Shown in pieces: positions 56,536 to 64,000 of a stretch of DNA of 64,000 nt. The DNA is taken from contig JACRCV010000118.1 of assembly GCA_016218825.1 (NCBI GenBank), positions 97,459-161,458 on the forward strand. Reading direction: 5' to 3'. The notes beneath the pieces are model-generated. The model was not told the origin of the DNA. It made no database searches and was given only the letters and a program-made list of their open reading frames with translations. The DNA comes from Deltaproteobacteria bacterium (GTDB taxonomy: Bacteria > Myxococcota > XYA12-FULL-58-9). Within the stretch, counting starts at the first letter, position 1, and each line of letters starts with the position of its first letter. Made by a program: the position numbers and the translations under genes.

Positions 56536-56970
56536 TCACGGCACCTTCCAGCCGCACTCGAGGCCGGCGGCCGCCTCCGCGGCTCGGGCACGACTGCAGG
56601 GATCCCCGGTCCAACTGAACTGCCCGGTGGCGACCTGGTCTTTGCGACACTCACAGCGGTACGCCGCGCTCGTCGTCACGCACCTGAATCCCAGCTCGCC
56701 CTCCGGACAGCTCCACGTCACGTCACAGCCGAGCATCGCGCCGCCGGCGTCGTAGGTCGGCCCGCCGACGTAGGGCGCGCAACGGTGCGGACCGGTGCTG
56801 ACACAGGGGCTCGCGGTCGCCGCCGAGGCCTCGGTGACTGCGTCACACCGGGCGCCGCTGAAGTCGACGCCGCCACAGCCTTGAAGGATGGACAGGATGA
56901 CGAGGAGCGCTCTCACGAAGAAACCAGGTGACACGCCGTAGGACCGCACCGCGTTAGCGTAGGCATCCAC
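56536..56970 (-). CDS. Small cysteine-rich lipoprotein
   Basis: Unknown function; 144 residues as written. Lipobox ILQGC (L-Q-G-C) is clear, giving a mature protein of about 113 residues with around ten cysteines (for example CDAVTEAS, CVSTGPHRCAPY, CDVTWSCPEGELGFRC, CECRKDQ), likely disulfide-bonded. The start is uncertain: ATG at 56970 gives a long signal of 31 residues; GTG codons at 56916 and others in between give shorter ones. Its first codon lies 8 bases after the acyltransferase stop. Convergent with ppk, 3 bases apart. Confidence 0.65.
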   Translation of the reverse strand: MDAYANAVRSYGVSPGFFVRALLVILSILQGCGGVDFSGARCDAVTEASAATASPCVSTGPHRCAPYVGGPTYDAGGAMLGCDVTWSCPEGELGFRCVTTSAAYRCECRKDQVATGQFSWTGDPCSRARAAEAAAGLECGWKVP

Positions 56971-56978
56971 GCCGCGCC

Positions 56979-57770
56979 CTACAAGCGCCCAGCCGCGGCG
57001 CGCTCGCCGTCGTAGGGCCAGCCCCGCGGCACCTCGGCGCGGGCGACGGCAACCGCGCGCACGACCTCCTGCCAGCAGGCGGCGGCAAACGCCTCGCGGT
57101 CCGGGTGGGCCGCCGGCTGCACCACCGGCCGCAGCACCAGCACCAGCGCCGCCTTGAACGCCAGGGGCAAGGTGTCACCGTTCATCGCCCGGCGACAGCC
57201 GGCGTGCCCCACCGGCAACACCGGTAGACCGCGGTCGTAGGCGTGCCGCAGCAGGTTCAGATGCGGCGCGCGCAGCGTGCCGTCCTCGTGCCCAAAGGTG
57301 CCCTCAAGGAACGCCAACATCGGCGTCGAGCGCGTCGCCATCGTCAGCGTGCGCTCGATGGCGCGCTCGCGGCTCTCTTTGGCGCCACGGTGCACCGGGA
57401 CGCCGCCGCTCAGGTACGCGCCCCAACCGATCGGCGACAACAGCAGGCTCGCCTTCATCAAGAAGCCGGGGCGCAGGTAGTGCGCCAAGAGCCAGATGTC
57501 GGCGACCGACTCGTGGTTGGCGATCATCAGGAAGCCGCGTCGCGTCTGCGGCAGGTGCTCGGCGCCGATGATCCGGCTCGTGGCCCGAAAGAGCATGGCC
57601 TGCATCAGCCAGGTCCAGCACGGCATGCCCAAGCGCGCCGCCCAGGGCTCCCGCCGGTGCCGCGGAATCAGGAACAGCCACAAGAAGATCACGATCGACA
57701 GCGTGAACACCACGAAGAACAGCGCCAGCCACGGCCCTTGCCACCACGGCACCCGCGTCGTCTGCGTCAC
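56979..57770 (-). CDS. 1-acyl-sn-glycerol-3-phosphate acyltransferase-like protein
   Basis: PlsC-family acyltransferase of 263 residues. One or two N-terminal membrane helices (about 13-35) anchor it in the inner membrane. The catalytic HX4D motif is NHESVAD (His86, Asp91) and the substrate motif FLEGTFGHEDG (156-159) is the EGTR block with Phe in place of Arg. PVHRGAKESRERAI follows the usual pattern. It could make phosphatidic acid or acylate a related lipid. The GTG at 57770 is preferred; in-frame GTG codons further upstream overlap the small gene before it. It is the second gene of the minus-strand group 58023-56536. Confidence 0.82.
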   Translation of the reverse strand: MTQTTRVPWWQGPWLALFFVVFTLSIVIFLWLFLIPRHRREPWAARLGMPCWTWLMQAMLFRATSRIIGAEHLPQTRRGFLMIANHESVADIWLLAHYLRPGFLMKASLLLSPIGWGAYLSGGVPVHRGAKESRERAIERTLTMATRSTPMLAFLEGTFGHEDGTLRAPHLNLLRHAYDRGLPVLPVGHAGCRRAMNGDTLPLAFKAALVLVLRPVVQPAAHPDREAFAAACWQEVVRAVAVARAEVPRGWPYDGERAAAGRL

Positions 57771-57786
57771 GGTCCGGTCTTCCACC

Positions 57787-58023
57787 CTATCGCGGCGCGC
57801 CACGCCACTGTTGCAGCGCCATGAGCGGCGTGGCGTTGGCGGCCTCCTCGCTCCGGCTCTCTTCCCACCACCGCTCGACCGCTTCAAGGGTGTCGAGCTT
57901 GTGCGCCGCGCTCGCCATCGCGTCGTAGGACTCGTCGCTCTGCTCGACCTCGTGGCGCAGCATCGCCTCCAGGTAGTTGGTCTCGGCGTCGATGAGCGCC
58001 ACCGCGAGTGAGCTCAAACCCAT
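57787..58023 (-). CDS. Small hypothetical protein with leaderless promoter
   Basis: A 78-residue cytoplasmic protein of unknown function, acidic and helical (ETNYLEAMLRHEVEQSDESYDAM, about 14-36). No motif is recognised. The gene is supported by a good promoter (TTGACG, 17 bases, CATAGT) whose -10 ends 8 bases before the ATG and by the short gap (16 bases) to the acyltransferase. It thus seems to be the first gene of a three-gene transcript. It could be an adaptor or a small regulatory subunit, but this is not shown by sequence. Confidence 0.6.
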   Translation of the reverse strand: MGLSSLAVALIDAETNYLEAMLRHEVEQSDESYDAMASAAHKLDTLEAVERWWEESRSEEAANATPLMALQQWRGAPR

Positions 58024-58031
58024 GCGATCGG

Positions 58032-58060
58032 ACTATGCGGTCGGCAAAGCAGCGCGTCAA
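58032..58060 (-). promoter_or_regulatory. Promoter of the small gene/acyltransferase group
   Basis: On the minus strand TTGACG (58055-58060), 17 bases, CATAGT (58032-58037). The ATG is 8 bases past the -10, consistent with a leaderless mRNA. Best -35/-10 pair seen in the window. Confidence 0.55.
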
Positions 58061-58211
58061 AAAACCGGCTCGCACCGCCCCCGGGCCCGTCGGCGGCCGC
58101 ACCCTGTCTGCCCTGTCGGCCGCGATCATGCCGCTTCTCCGACGTCGGGTTTCGCGATAACAGTCCCTGACGCTGCCCACCCCGGCTGCCGCCGGTTGGA
58201 GATCGACCCGC

Positions 58212-59633
58212 ATGACCACTGAGGCGAAGAAGCACCCCTTGCGCGAGATCCTCGATCCCTTCATCGACTTGGCGCACGCCCCCCGGGCCCTGTGGGGCAT
58301 CAACTTCCCGTACTTCCTCGAGGGCTTCGTCTACTTCGGCATGCTCGGCTACCTGGCGATGTTCTTCAACCAATCGGTCGGCCTGGGTGACACCGAGGCC
58401 GGGCCGATGGTCGGGGTCCTCACTTGGGGGATCACCTTCGCGATGTTCCTGTTCGGCGGCCTCGCGGACAAATGGGGGGTCCGCCTGGCGCTCCTCCTCT
58501 CGTTCGTGCTGATGATCATCGGCCGCGCCATCGTCGCCGCCGGTCCGAGCTTCGGCCTGCCGCCGGCCGGGATGTGGTCCGCGGTTCACCTCGTGACCCT
58601 CTTCGGGATCCTCTTCATCGTCACCGGTTACGGCATGTACATGCCGGCCGCCTACGCCGCGGTGCGCCAGTTCACCAACGCCAAGAGCGCCGGCATGGCC
58701 TACGCGATGCTCTATGCGCTGATGAACCTCGGCGGCTGGCTCCCCACCTTCTTCTCGCCGGTCCGCAAGGCCATCGGGATCGCGGGCTCCTATTGGGTCT
58801 TCGCCAGCTTCACGATCGTCAGCCTCCTCGTCACCTTCTTCGTGCTCTCCAAGAAGACCGTGGCCGCGGCCATCGAGCGCGCCAAGAAGGAGCGCGAAGA
58901 GATAAGTCGGGCCGAGGGCAAGACGCCGGACGCCGAGGTCGCGGCGCCCGCGAAGGCCAACCAGCCGTTCTCGGTGTGGGGCTGGCTCAAGGCCCATCCC
59001 TTGGCGGATCCGAAGTTCGCCTTCTTCATCTTCTGCCTCATCCCGGTGCAGACCCTGTTCGCCCACAACTGGCTGACGTTGCCGATGTACGTCGAGCGGG
59101 CCTACAAGACCACTTGGCCGTGGATCAGCGAGAACTTCGAGCCGGCGACGAACTTCAACCCGCTCTTGATCTTCATCCTCGTGCCCATCGTCACCGCCCT
59201 CACCGAGAAGGCGAAGGTGTACAACATGATGATCGCCGGCACCTTCGTGATGGCGGTGCCCACCTTCCTGTTGGCGATCGGGCCCTACCCTTGGACGCTG
59301 ACCGGTTTCCTGGTGCTGATGACCGTCGGCGAGGCCATGTGGCAGCCGCGCTTCCTGCAGTACGCGGCCGAGATCGCGCCCGAGGGCCGCACCGGGGCCT
59401 ACATGGGCGTGGCGCAGTTCCCGTGGTTCCTCACCAAGGTCATCACCAGCCTCTACTCGGGCTGGTTCTTGCTCCACTACTGCCCCGATCAGCAGAGCCT
59501 CGAGACCGGCGTCGGCGTGATGGCGACCGAGCGGATGTGGCTCATCTACGGTTTCGTCGCCATCTCCTCGACGGTGATGCTCGTCTTGGCGCGCGGCTGG
59601 CTCGGCAAGGACTTCAAAACCAAGGCGGCCTGA
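58212..59633 (+). CDS. POT/PTR-like peptide transporter with degenerate ExxER motif
   Basis: Major-facilitator carrier of 473 residues with about 12 membrane helices and an inserted charged cytoplasmic loop (about 215-260, KKTVAAAIERAKKEREE). Helix 1 has FLEGFVYFGMLGYLAMFF, recalling the POT block ERFSYYGM; helix 7 has NFNPLLIFILVPI and helix 10 VGEAMWQPRFLQYAAEIAP, matching POT-type NPLxI and GE motifs. In POT proteins ExxERF is needed for proton coupling, but here the first Glu and the Arg are missing. It lies 30 bases before an ACE-like peptidase gene, consistent with peptide uptake. Confidence 0.75.
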   Translation: MTTEAKKHPLREILDPFIDLAHAPRALWGINFPYFLEGFVYFGMLGYLAMFFNQSVGLGDTEAGPMVGVLTWGITFAMFLFGGLADKWGVRLALLLSFVLMIIGRAIVAAGPSFGLPPAGMWSAVHLVTLFGILFIVTGYGMYMPAAYAAVRQFTNAKSAGMAYAMLYALMNLGGWLPTFFSPVRKAIGIAGSYWVFASFTIVSLLVTFFVLSKKTVAAAIERAKKEREEISRAEGKTPDAEVAAPAKANQPFSVWGWLKAHPLADPKFAFFIFCLIPVQTLFAHNWLTLPMYVERAYKTTWPWISENFEPATNFNPLLIFILVPIVTALTEKAKVYNMMIAGTFVMAVPTFLLAIGPYPWTLTGFLVLMTVGEAMWQPRFLQYAAEIAPEGRTGAYMGVAQFPWFLTKVITSLYSGWFLLHYCPDQQSLETGVGVMATERMWLIYGFVAISSTVMLVLARGWLGKDFKTKAA

Positions 59634-59663
59634 GCGGCTGACACCCCAATCCGGAGGTCTTCG

Positions 59664-61361
59664 ATGCGACACTCAACCTCGTGCCTGTTCGCCCTCGCCT
59701 TGGCCGGTTGCGCCGGCAAGCCGCCCGTAGCCCCTGCCGGCGGTGCGCCGCCGCCCGGCGCCGACCAGGAGGTCACGACCTTCCTCGCCACCCAGAGCGC
59801 CACGCTGGCGCTGCTCGACAAGAACGCCAACCTGGCGTGGTACGAGGCCTCGATCGCCGGCACCGACGAGGCCTTCAAGAACAGCGAGACGCGGGACGGC
59901 GAGCGCAACCGCTTCCTCGCCGATCCGGAGCTCTTCAAGCAGGTCAAGGCCTACCGCGACGGCGGCAAGGTCACCGACGCGCTGCAGAAGCGCCAGCTCG
60001 ACGTGCTGTATCTATGGATGGTGGGCAAGCAGGTGCCGCCGGAGATGCTCGCGAGGATCACCACCCTGGAGAAACAGGTCGAGCAGGCGTTCAACACCTT
60101 CCGCGGCAAGATCGACGGCAAAGAGGTGTCGCAGAACCAGCTGAACGACATCCTCCGCACCGCCACCGACGCCAAGAAGCTGAAGGCGGCGTGGGAGGCG
60201 CAGAAGGCCGTCGCCCCGGCGGTCGCCCCGACCCTCAAGGAGCTCGTCAAGCTGCGCAACGAGGTCGCGCGGACGCTCGGCTATCGCGACTTCTACGCCC
60301 TGCGTATCGCCGAGAGCGAGCAGGACGAGGACAAGCTCCTGGCGCTCTTCGACGAGCTCGACAAGCTGACGCGCGCCCCCTTCCTGAAGGCCAAGGAGGA
60401 TCTCGATCAGCGCCTCGCGAAGCGCCTGAAGCTCAAGCCCGCCGACCTGATGCCCTGGCACTACCAGAACGCCTTCTTCCAGGAGCCGCCCGACGTGTTC
60501 GCGACCGGCTTGGACGCGGTCTACAACAAGCAGGACACCCTGGCGCTGTGCAAGGCGTTCTACGCCGGCATCGGCCTCGACGTCGATCCGGTGGTCGAGC
60601 GCTCCGATCTGTTCGAGAAGCCCGGCAAGACCCCGCACGCCTTCGAGGTCAGCATCGATCGAACCGGCGACGTCCGCGTCCTCGGCAACATCGTCGCCGG
60701 CCAAGAGTGGCAGAGCACGATGGTGCACGAGCTCGCGCACGCGATGTACGACGCCTACATCGCCCCCGACCTCCCGTGGCTGCTGCGCGAGGCCTCGCAT
60801 CCGCTCGCCACCGAAGGGATGGCGATGATGTTCGACCGCCTGGTGGAGAATCCGCTGTGGGCGGAGGCGATGGGCATCGTCGACGCCGCGGCCCGCGACA
60901 AGGCCCTCCCCGAGGCCAGGGCCCGCGCCGCGTTCGCGCCCTTGCAGTTCTCGCGCTGGACTCAGGTGATGTTGCGCTTCGAGCGCGCGATGTACGCCGA
61001 CCCCGACCAGGACCTCAACAAGCTGTGGTGGGATCTGGTCGAGGAGTACCAGGGCCTCAAGCGCCCGAAGGATCGCAACGCCCCCGACTACGCCAGCAAG
61101 ATCCACCTGGTGGTGGCCCCGGTCTACTACCACAACTACATGATGGGCGACCTGTTCGCCGCCCAGGTCCACGAGACCATCGCCGCGGCGCTCGGCAAGC
61201 CGCCGTTCGAGACCGTTTACGTCGGCGAGCCCAAGGTCGGCGAGCTGCTCAAGACCAAGGTGTTCGCGCCCGGGCGGCGCCTGCACTTCGAGGCCCTGGC
61301 GCTCGCGGTCACCGGCAAGCCGCTCACCGCTGAGGCCTTCGCGCGGCGCTTCGGCCCCTAG
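59664..61361 (+). CDS. M2/ACE-like metallopeptidase lipoprotein
   Basis: Zinc peptidase of 565 residues exported as a lipoprotein: lipobox ALAGC (Cys16), followed by a Pro/Gly-rich spacer. The zinc site is HELAH (His355, Glu356, His359), with the third ligand probably the Glu in HPLATEGMAMMF about 30 residues on. PWHYQNAFFQEPPDVF (about 270-285) is typical of bacterial M2-like enzymes. M2 peptidases such as ACE remove C-terminal dipeptides. GGAGG lies 7 bases before the ATG. Next to a POT-like carrier, it may supply di- and tripeptides. An M3-related annotation would be the alternative. Confidence 0.8.
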   Translation: MRHSTSCLFALALAGCAGKPPVAPAGGAPPPGADQEVTTFLATQSATLALLDKNANLAWYEASIAGTDEAFKNSETRDGERNRFLADPELFKQVKAYRDGGKVTDALQKRQLDVLYLWMVGKQVPPEMLARITTLEKQVEQAFNTFRGKIDGKEVSQNQLNDILRTATDAKKLKAAWEAQKAVAPAVAPTLKELVKLRNEVARTLGYRDFYALRIAESEQDEDKLLALFDELDKLTRAPFLKAKEDLDQRLAKRLKLKPADLMPWHYQNAFFQEPPDVFATGLDAVYNKQDTLALCKAFYAGIGLDVDPVVERSDLFEKPGKTPHAFEVSIDRTGDVRVLGNIVAGQEWQSTMVHELAHAMYDAYIAPDLPWLLREASHPLATEGMAMMFDRLVENPLWAEAMGIVDAAARDKALPEARARAAFAPLQFSRWTQVMLRFERAMYADPDQDLNKLWWDLVEEYQGLKRPKDRNAPDYASKIHLVVAPVYYHNYMMGDLFAAQVHETIAAALGKPPFETVYVGEPKVGELLKTKVFAPGRRLHFEALALAVTGKPLTAEAFARRFGP

Positions 61362-61375
61362 GACCATCGCGGTCG

Positions 61376-63799
61376 ATGTCGCACAGCGCCCTGGTAGCGG
61401 ACGCCGACGGCACCAGCCTCGAGCTGTTGGCGGCGGTGCTGACCCGCAACGGCTTCGCGGTCACGTCCACCAACGACGGCGGCGACGCGATCTCCCGCTT
61501 CTTCGCGGCCCCGTGCCGCCTGGTGCTCTGCGCCAGCGACATCGCCGGCTTCAGCGCCGAGCGGGTCTGCCGTGAGATCCGCCAGCACGACCCGAGCACG
61601 CATATCGTCTTGGTGTGTGGCCCGGAGCTCAGCGAGCTCGACCGCCTCGACCTCGCGGCTCGCCTCGGCTGCGACGCCGTCATGGTCCGACCGTTTCGCT
61701 TCGCCGAGCTGCGCGAACGGCTCGGCGAGTGGGGCCTCACCTCCACCGAGAGGGCGCGCGGCGCACCGGCCGCCGTGGCCCTGGACTTCGGCGTGCCCTC
61801 GCCGCCGCCCTTGCAGCTCGCGCTGCCGCAGCCTCCGCCGCCGCCCGCCGCCGCCGATCTGATGCCGGAGGGCGTGACCTCGGCCCCGGGCCCGGCGCTC
61901 GCGTCCGCGGCGCTGCCGCTGCCGGTCGGAGTGCCTGACCTCCCCGAGATCCCACTCGAAGACGTCGTCACCGAGACCGTCCCCAAAACGCCGCCGGCCG
62001 TCGCCACACCGCCCGCCACCGACGACGACATCGACCTGAGCGAGCTCGCGAGCGTCGCCCCGGCTGCCGCCCCCCCCCCGCCGTCACCGCCGCCAAGCGC
62101 ACCGCCGCCACCGCCACCGGCGCCGCAAGCGTTGGCATGGCCCTCGGTACCGGTCGCCGCCCGCACCCCAACGCCGTCGCCACTGCCACCGGCACCGGCA
62201 CCGGCACCGGCGCCGGCGGTTTCCGAACGCCCGGCCCCGTCCGTCGTCAGACCCACGCCCTTGCCCCCGAGCGTCCCGCGCCAGGGCGACCTGGCCTCGA
62301 TGCCGTTGCCGCGGCTCCTCTTCGAGCTCTACATCGCCACCTACTCCGGGATCGTCCGTCTGAGCCGCAAGTCGGCCGAGCGCGCCATCTACATCTGGGG
62401 CGGCTTCCCGGTGCGCGTCGACGCCGAGCAGCTCGCCGAGTCTTTGGGCGTCCTGTTACGCGACGAAGGCCGGATCACCGAAGAGCAGTACGCCGCCGCC
62501 CAAGAGCTCGTCCTCGAGCGCAACATCAAGCTCGGCGAGGCGTTGGTGGAGGTCGCGGCGCTGCGCGAGAGCGAGCTCTTGGACGCGCTGCGCGAGCAAA
62601 CCGAGCGCAAGCTCGTCGCCACGTTCGCCTGGCGCGACGGCAGCTACCAGATCGTCGACGACCTCCGCTTCGCCAACAAGGCGGTGCTCTCCGAGATCCA
62701 CCCCCTCAAGGCCATCTGGCGCGGGGTGCGCGAGACCTACGACCTGATGGGCCTGATGACCTTCTTCGCCAAGCTCAGGACGCGCTACATCGAGGCCACG
62801 GACCTGTTCACGATTCACTTCGACTCCCTCGGGCCGTTCTTGCGCGAGCTCGACCTTTTGCCGCTCTTGAACGGCCACACCACCTTCGAGGCGGCGCTCC
62901 GCGCCGACGACGCCCGCGGCCTCGAGCTCGCGCAGGCGCTCTACGTCCTCCTGGTCACCGACATGATTCGACCGACCGCCAAGCCCGGACGCGCGGCGGC
63001 GCCGCTCCGCGCGGTCGCCACCGCCGCCCCCGGGGGCGCGGCGGTCGACTATCGCGATCTGATGGCGGCCGCCGAGCGCATCGCCAAGGAGTACCTGCGG
63101 GTGACCGGGGCGAGCTACTTCGCGGCCCTCGAGGTCGAAGAGTATGCCGGCGCTGACGTGGTCGAGGCCGGGTTCCAGCGCGTCACCCTGCGCCTCACCG
63201 CCGACGCCGGCATCGCGGCGTCGTCACCCGACGTGGTCAAGCGCGCCCGCCAGATCGCCGACACCCTCGCCGAGGCGCGGCGCGTCCTCACCGACCCGGC
63301 GCTGCGCACCCACTATCTGCAGACCCTCTTCGAGCGCGAGCCCGAGATCCCTCTCGACACCGAGGTCGGCGCCGGCGCCACCACCGCCGCCGACAGCGCC
63401 CGCCGCGAGACCCTGATCAACGCCGAGCAAGCCTTCCGCGACGGCACCCGCCTGCTCGAGGCCGGCGACGCCGACGGCGCCCGCGCCCACCTGCGACGCG
63501 CCGTCGAGCTCAACCCGTCCGAGCCCACCTACCACGCGGGCCTGGCGCAGGTCGCGATCGCGCTCGCGGCCCCCGACGCCGACACCACCGTGCTCGCGCA
63601 CCTCGAGGCGGCGTTGCGGCTGGACCCCGCGAACCTGGTCGCGAACCTGGAGGCGGCGAAGCTCTTCTGCCGCCAGGGCCATCTACCGCAGGCCAAGAGC
63701 CACCTCGACCGCATCCTGCAGCGCGCCCCGCACCATCAGCTCGCCCGGCGGCTGCTGGCCGAGATCACCGCCAAGCTCCAGGGCGCCCCCACCCCCTAG
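61376..63799 (+). CDS. Pseudo-receiver / PATAN (DUF4388) / TPR regulatory protein
   Basis: A cytoplasmic 807-residue protein. An N-terminal receiver-like domain (about 1-118) keeps the alpha/beta pattern but lacks the phospho-acceptor Asp (LVLCASDIAGFSAE) and has Arg in place of the conserved Lys (VRPF). A long Pro/Ala-rich linker (about 125-300), a PATAN/DUF4388 domain (about 304-440, GDLASMPLPRLLFELYIATYSGIVRL) and C-terminal TPRs (about 680-800) follow; the middle (about 440-670) has J-domain-like helical text LTDPALRTHYLQTL. PATAN proteins are common regulators in myxobacteria and cyanobacteria. Starts 14 bases after the peptidase gene, with only a weak ribosome-binding site. Confidence 0.82.
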   Translation: MSHSALVADADGTSLELLAAVLTRNGFAVTSTNDGGDAISRFFAAPCRLVLCASDIAGFSAERVCREIRQHDPSTHIVLVCGPELSELDRLDLAARLGCDAVMVRPFRFAELRERLGEWGLTSTERARGAPAAVALDFGVPSPPPLQLALPQPPPPPAAADLMPEGVTSAPGPALASAALPLPVGVPDLPEIPLEDVVTETVPKTPPAVATPPATDDDIDLSELASVAPAAAPPPPSPPPSAPPPPPPAPQALAWPSVPVAARTPTPSPLPPAPAPAPAPAVSERPAPSVVRPTPLPPSVPRQGDLASMPLPRLLFELYIATYSGIVRLSRKSAERAIYIWGGFPVRVDAEQLAESLGVLLRDEGRITEEQYAAAQELVLERNIKLGEALVEVAALRESELLDALREQTERKLVATFAWRDGSYQIVDDLRFANKAVLSEIHPLKAIWRGVRETYDLMGLMTFFAKLRTRYIEATDLFTIHFDSLGPFLRELDLLPLLNGHTTFEAALRADDARGLELAQALYVLLVTDMIRPTAKPGRAAAPLRAVATAAPGGAAVDYRDLMAAAERIAKEYLRVTGASYFAALEVEEYAGADVVEAGFQRVTLRLTADAGIAASSPDVVKRARQIADTLAEARRVLTDPALRTHYLQTLFEREPEIPLDTEVGAGATTAADSARRETLINAEQAFRDGTRLLEAGDADGARAHLRRAVELNPSEPTYHAGLAQVAIALAAPDADTTVLAHLEAALRLDPANLVANLEAAKLFCRQGHLPQAKSHLDRILQRAPHHQLARRLLAEITAKLQGAPTP

Positions 63800-63826
63800 G
63801 GCCGCTCTGCACTGCCTTTGATTCCC

Positions 63827-63847
63827 GCGACGCGGCGACCGCGTCGC
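63827..63847. terminator. GC-rich hairpin after the PATAN/TPR gene
   Basis: A perfect 9-bp stem (GCGACGCGG / CCGCGTCGC) with a 3-base loop lies 28 bases after the stop at 63799. There is no T tract, so it may be a Rho-type pause or a dyad of other use rather than an intrinsic terminator. Confidence 0.4.
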
Positions 63848-63862
63848 TCCCCACCCCCACTC

Positions 63863-64000
63863 ATCGAGTAGGCGCCCCCGTCACCGGGGGCGCCTCTCAC
63901 AGAACCGTACTTGTGCTGTTCACATACGGCTCTTCGGGACCGACGGTTGTCACCCCGCCGGCCGGCCAGTTCACTGACCTCGCTCATCCCAACGCCAGCA
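63863..64000 (-). mobile_element. Group II intron, 3' end (domains V and VI), incomplete
   Basis: On the minus strand, 63932-63902 reads as a domain V hairpin: GAGCCGTA, short upper stem TGTG/CACA, two-base bulge AG, TACGGTTC, with the AGC catalytic triad. It is followed by a domain VI-like perfect 10-bp hairpin (63871-63894) and the tail CCTACTCGAT, in which an A lies 7 bases from the end as a branch-point A would. The intron 3' end is placed at 63863. The rest of the intron, with any reverse transcriptase gene, is to the right of the window. Domain V is 31 rather than 34 bases, so it may be a divergent or decayed copy. Confidence 0.75.

Noticed and set aside
63827..63894. Class C intron insertion next to a terminator hairpin
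   Set aside because: The hairpin at 63827-63847 lies on the 3' exon side of the intron, opposite to the normal class C arrangement, so no class was assigned.

Overview
This is a contiguous piece of a very GC-rich bacterial chromosome, most likely from a myxobacterium-like (Myxococcota/former Deltaproteobacteria) or closely related Gram-negative lineage. The evidence is indirect. There are many large secreted lipoproteins, several with short cysteine-rich modules (CxxxxDCPxGxxC type). There is a PATAN/DUF4388 regulator, a PASTA-bearing FtsI in an otherwise Gram-negative setting, a meso-diaminopimelate-type MurE (DNPR motif), and a MacAB-TolC-type exporter. No phylogenetic marker gene settles the taxon.

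Layout. (1) 1-9620, minus strand: the division and cell wall (dcw) cluster mraZ-rsmH-ftsL-ftsI-murE-murF-mraY-murD-ftsW (ftsW runs off the left edge). Nearly all junctions overlap by 1-4 bases. (2) 9621-10064: a locally AT-rich control region with a promoter and six 10/11-bp-phased GGATC-type repeats just before mraZ, read here as a diverged MraZ operator. (3) 10065-20405: a YfhO-like membrane protein, RNase D, a poly-glycine lipoprotein, a CehA/McbA-type PHP lipoprotein and a large lipoprotein with a possible C-terminal sorting signal. (4) 20402-25376, minus: two adjacent, mutually homologous exported membrane-anchored proteins of unknown function, one carrying an inserted LysM domain. (5) 25458-29618: alpha/beta hydrolase and ribA on the minus strand, divergent from a GTP-cyclohydrolase-I-like gene, a RibD-type reductase and an SDR. 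(6) 29608-37519: exported M3 peptidase, MacA-MacB(ATPase)-MacB(permease)-TolC exporter, and a two-PDZ protein antisense to the end of tolC. (7) 37622-43076, minus: pepP, a cysteine-rich lipoprotein hydrolase and an RlmI-like methyltransferase. (8) 43205-49554, plus: a giant IPT/TIG lipoprotein, a TPR/beta-barrel protein and a FecR-domain protein. (9) 49660-56532: M29 aminopeptidase, sirtuin, ROK kinase (minus), and the polyphosphate pair ppx-ppk. (10) 56536-58023, minus: a small leaderless gene, an acyltransferase and a small cysteine-rich lipoprotein. (11) 58212-63799: a POT-like peptide transporter, an ACE-like lipoprotein peptidase and a pseudo-receiver/PATAN/TPR protein. (12) 63863-64000: the 3' end of a group II intron on the minus strand.

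Functional reading. The best understood blocks are cell-wall synthesis and division, pteridine/flavin precursor chemistry, drug or lipid export, peptide turnover (M3, M29, PepP, ACE-like peptidase, POT-like carrier) and polyphosphate metabolism. The least understood are the exported protein pairs and triplets. No tRNA, rRNA, CRISPR array, prophage or complete insertion sequence was seen. Apart from 9621-10064 there is no gene-free stretch longer than about 300 bases.
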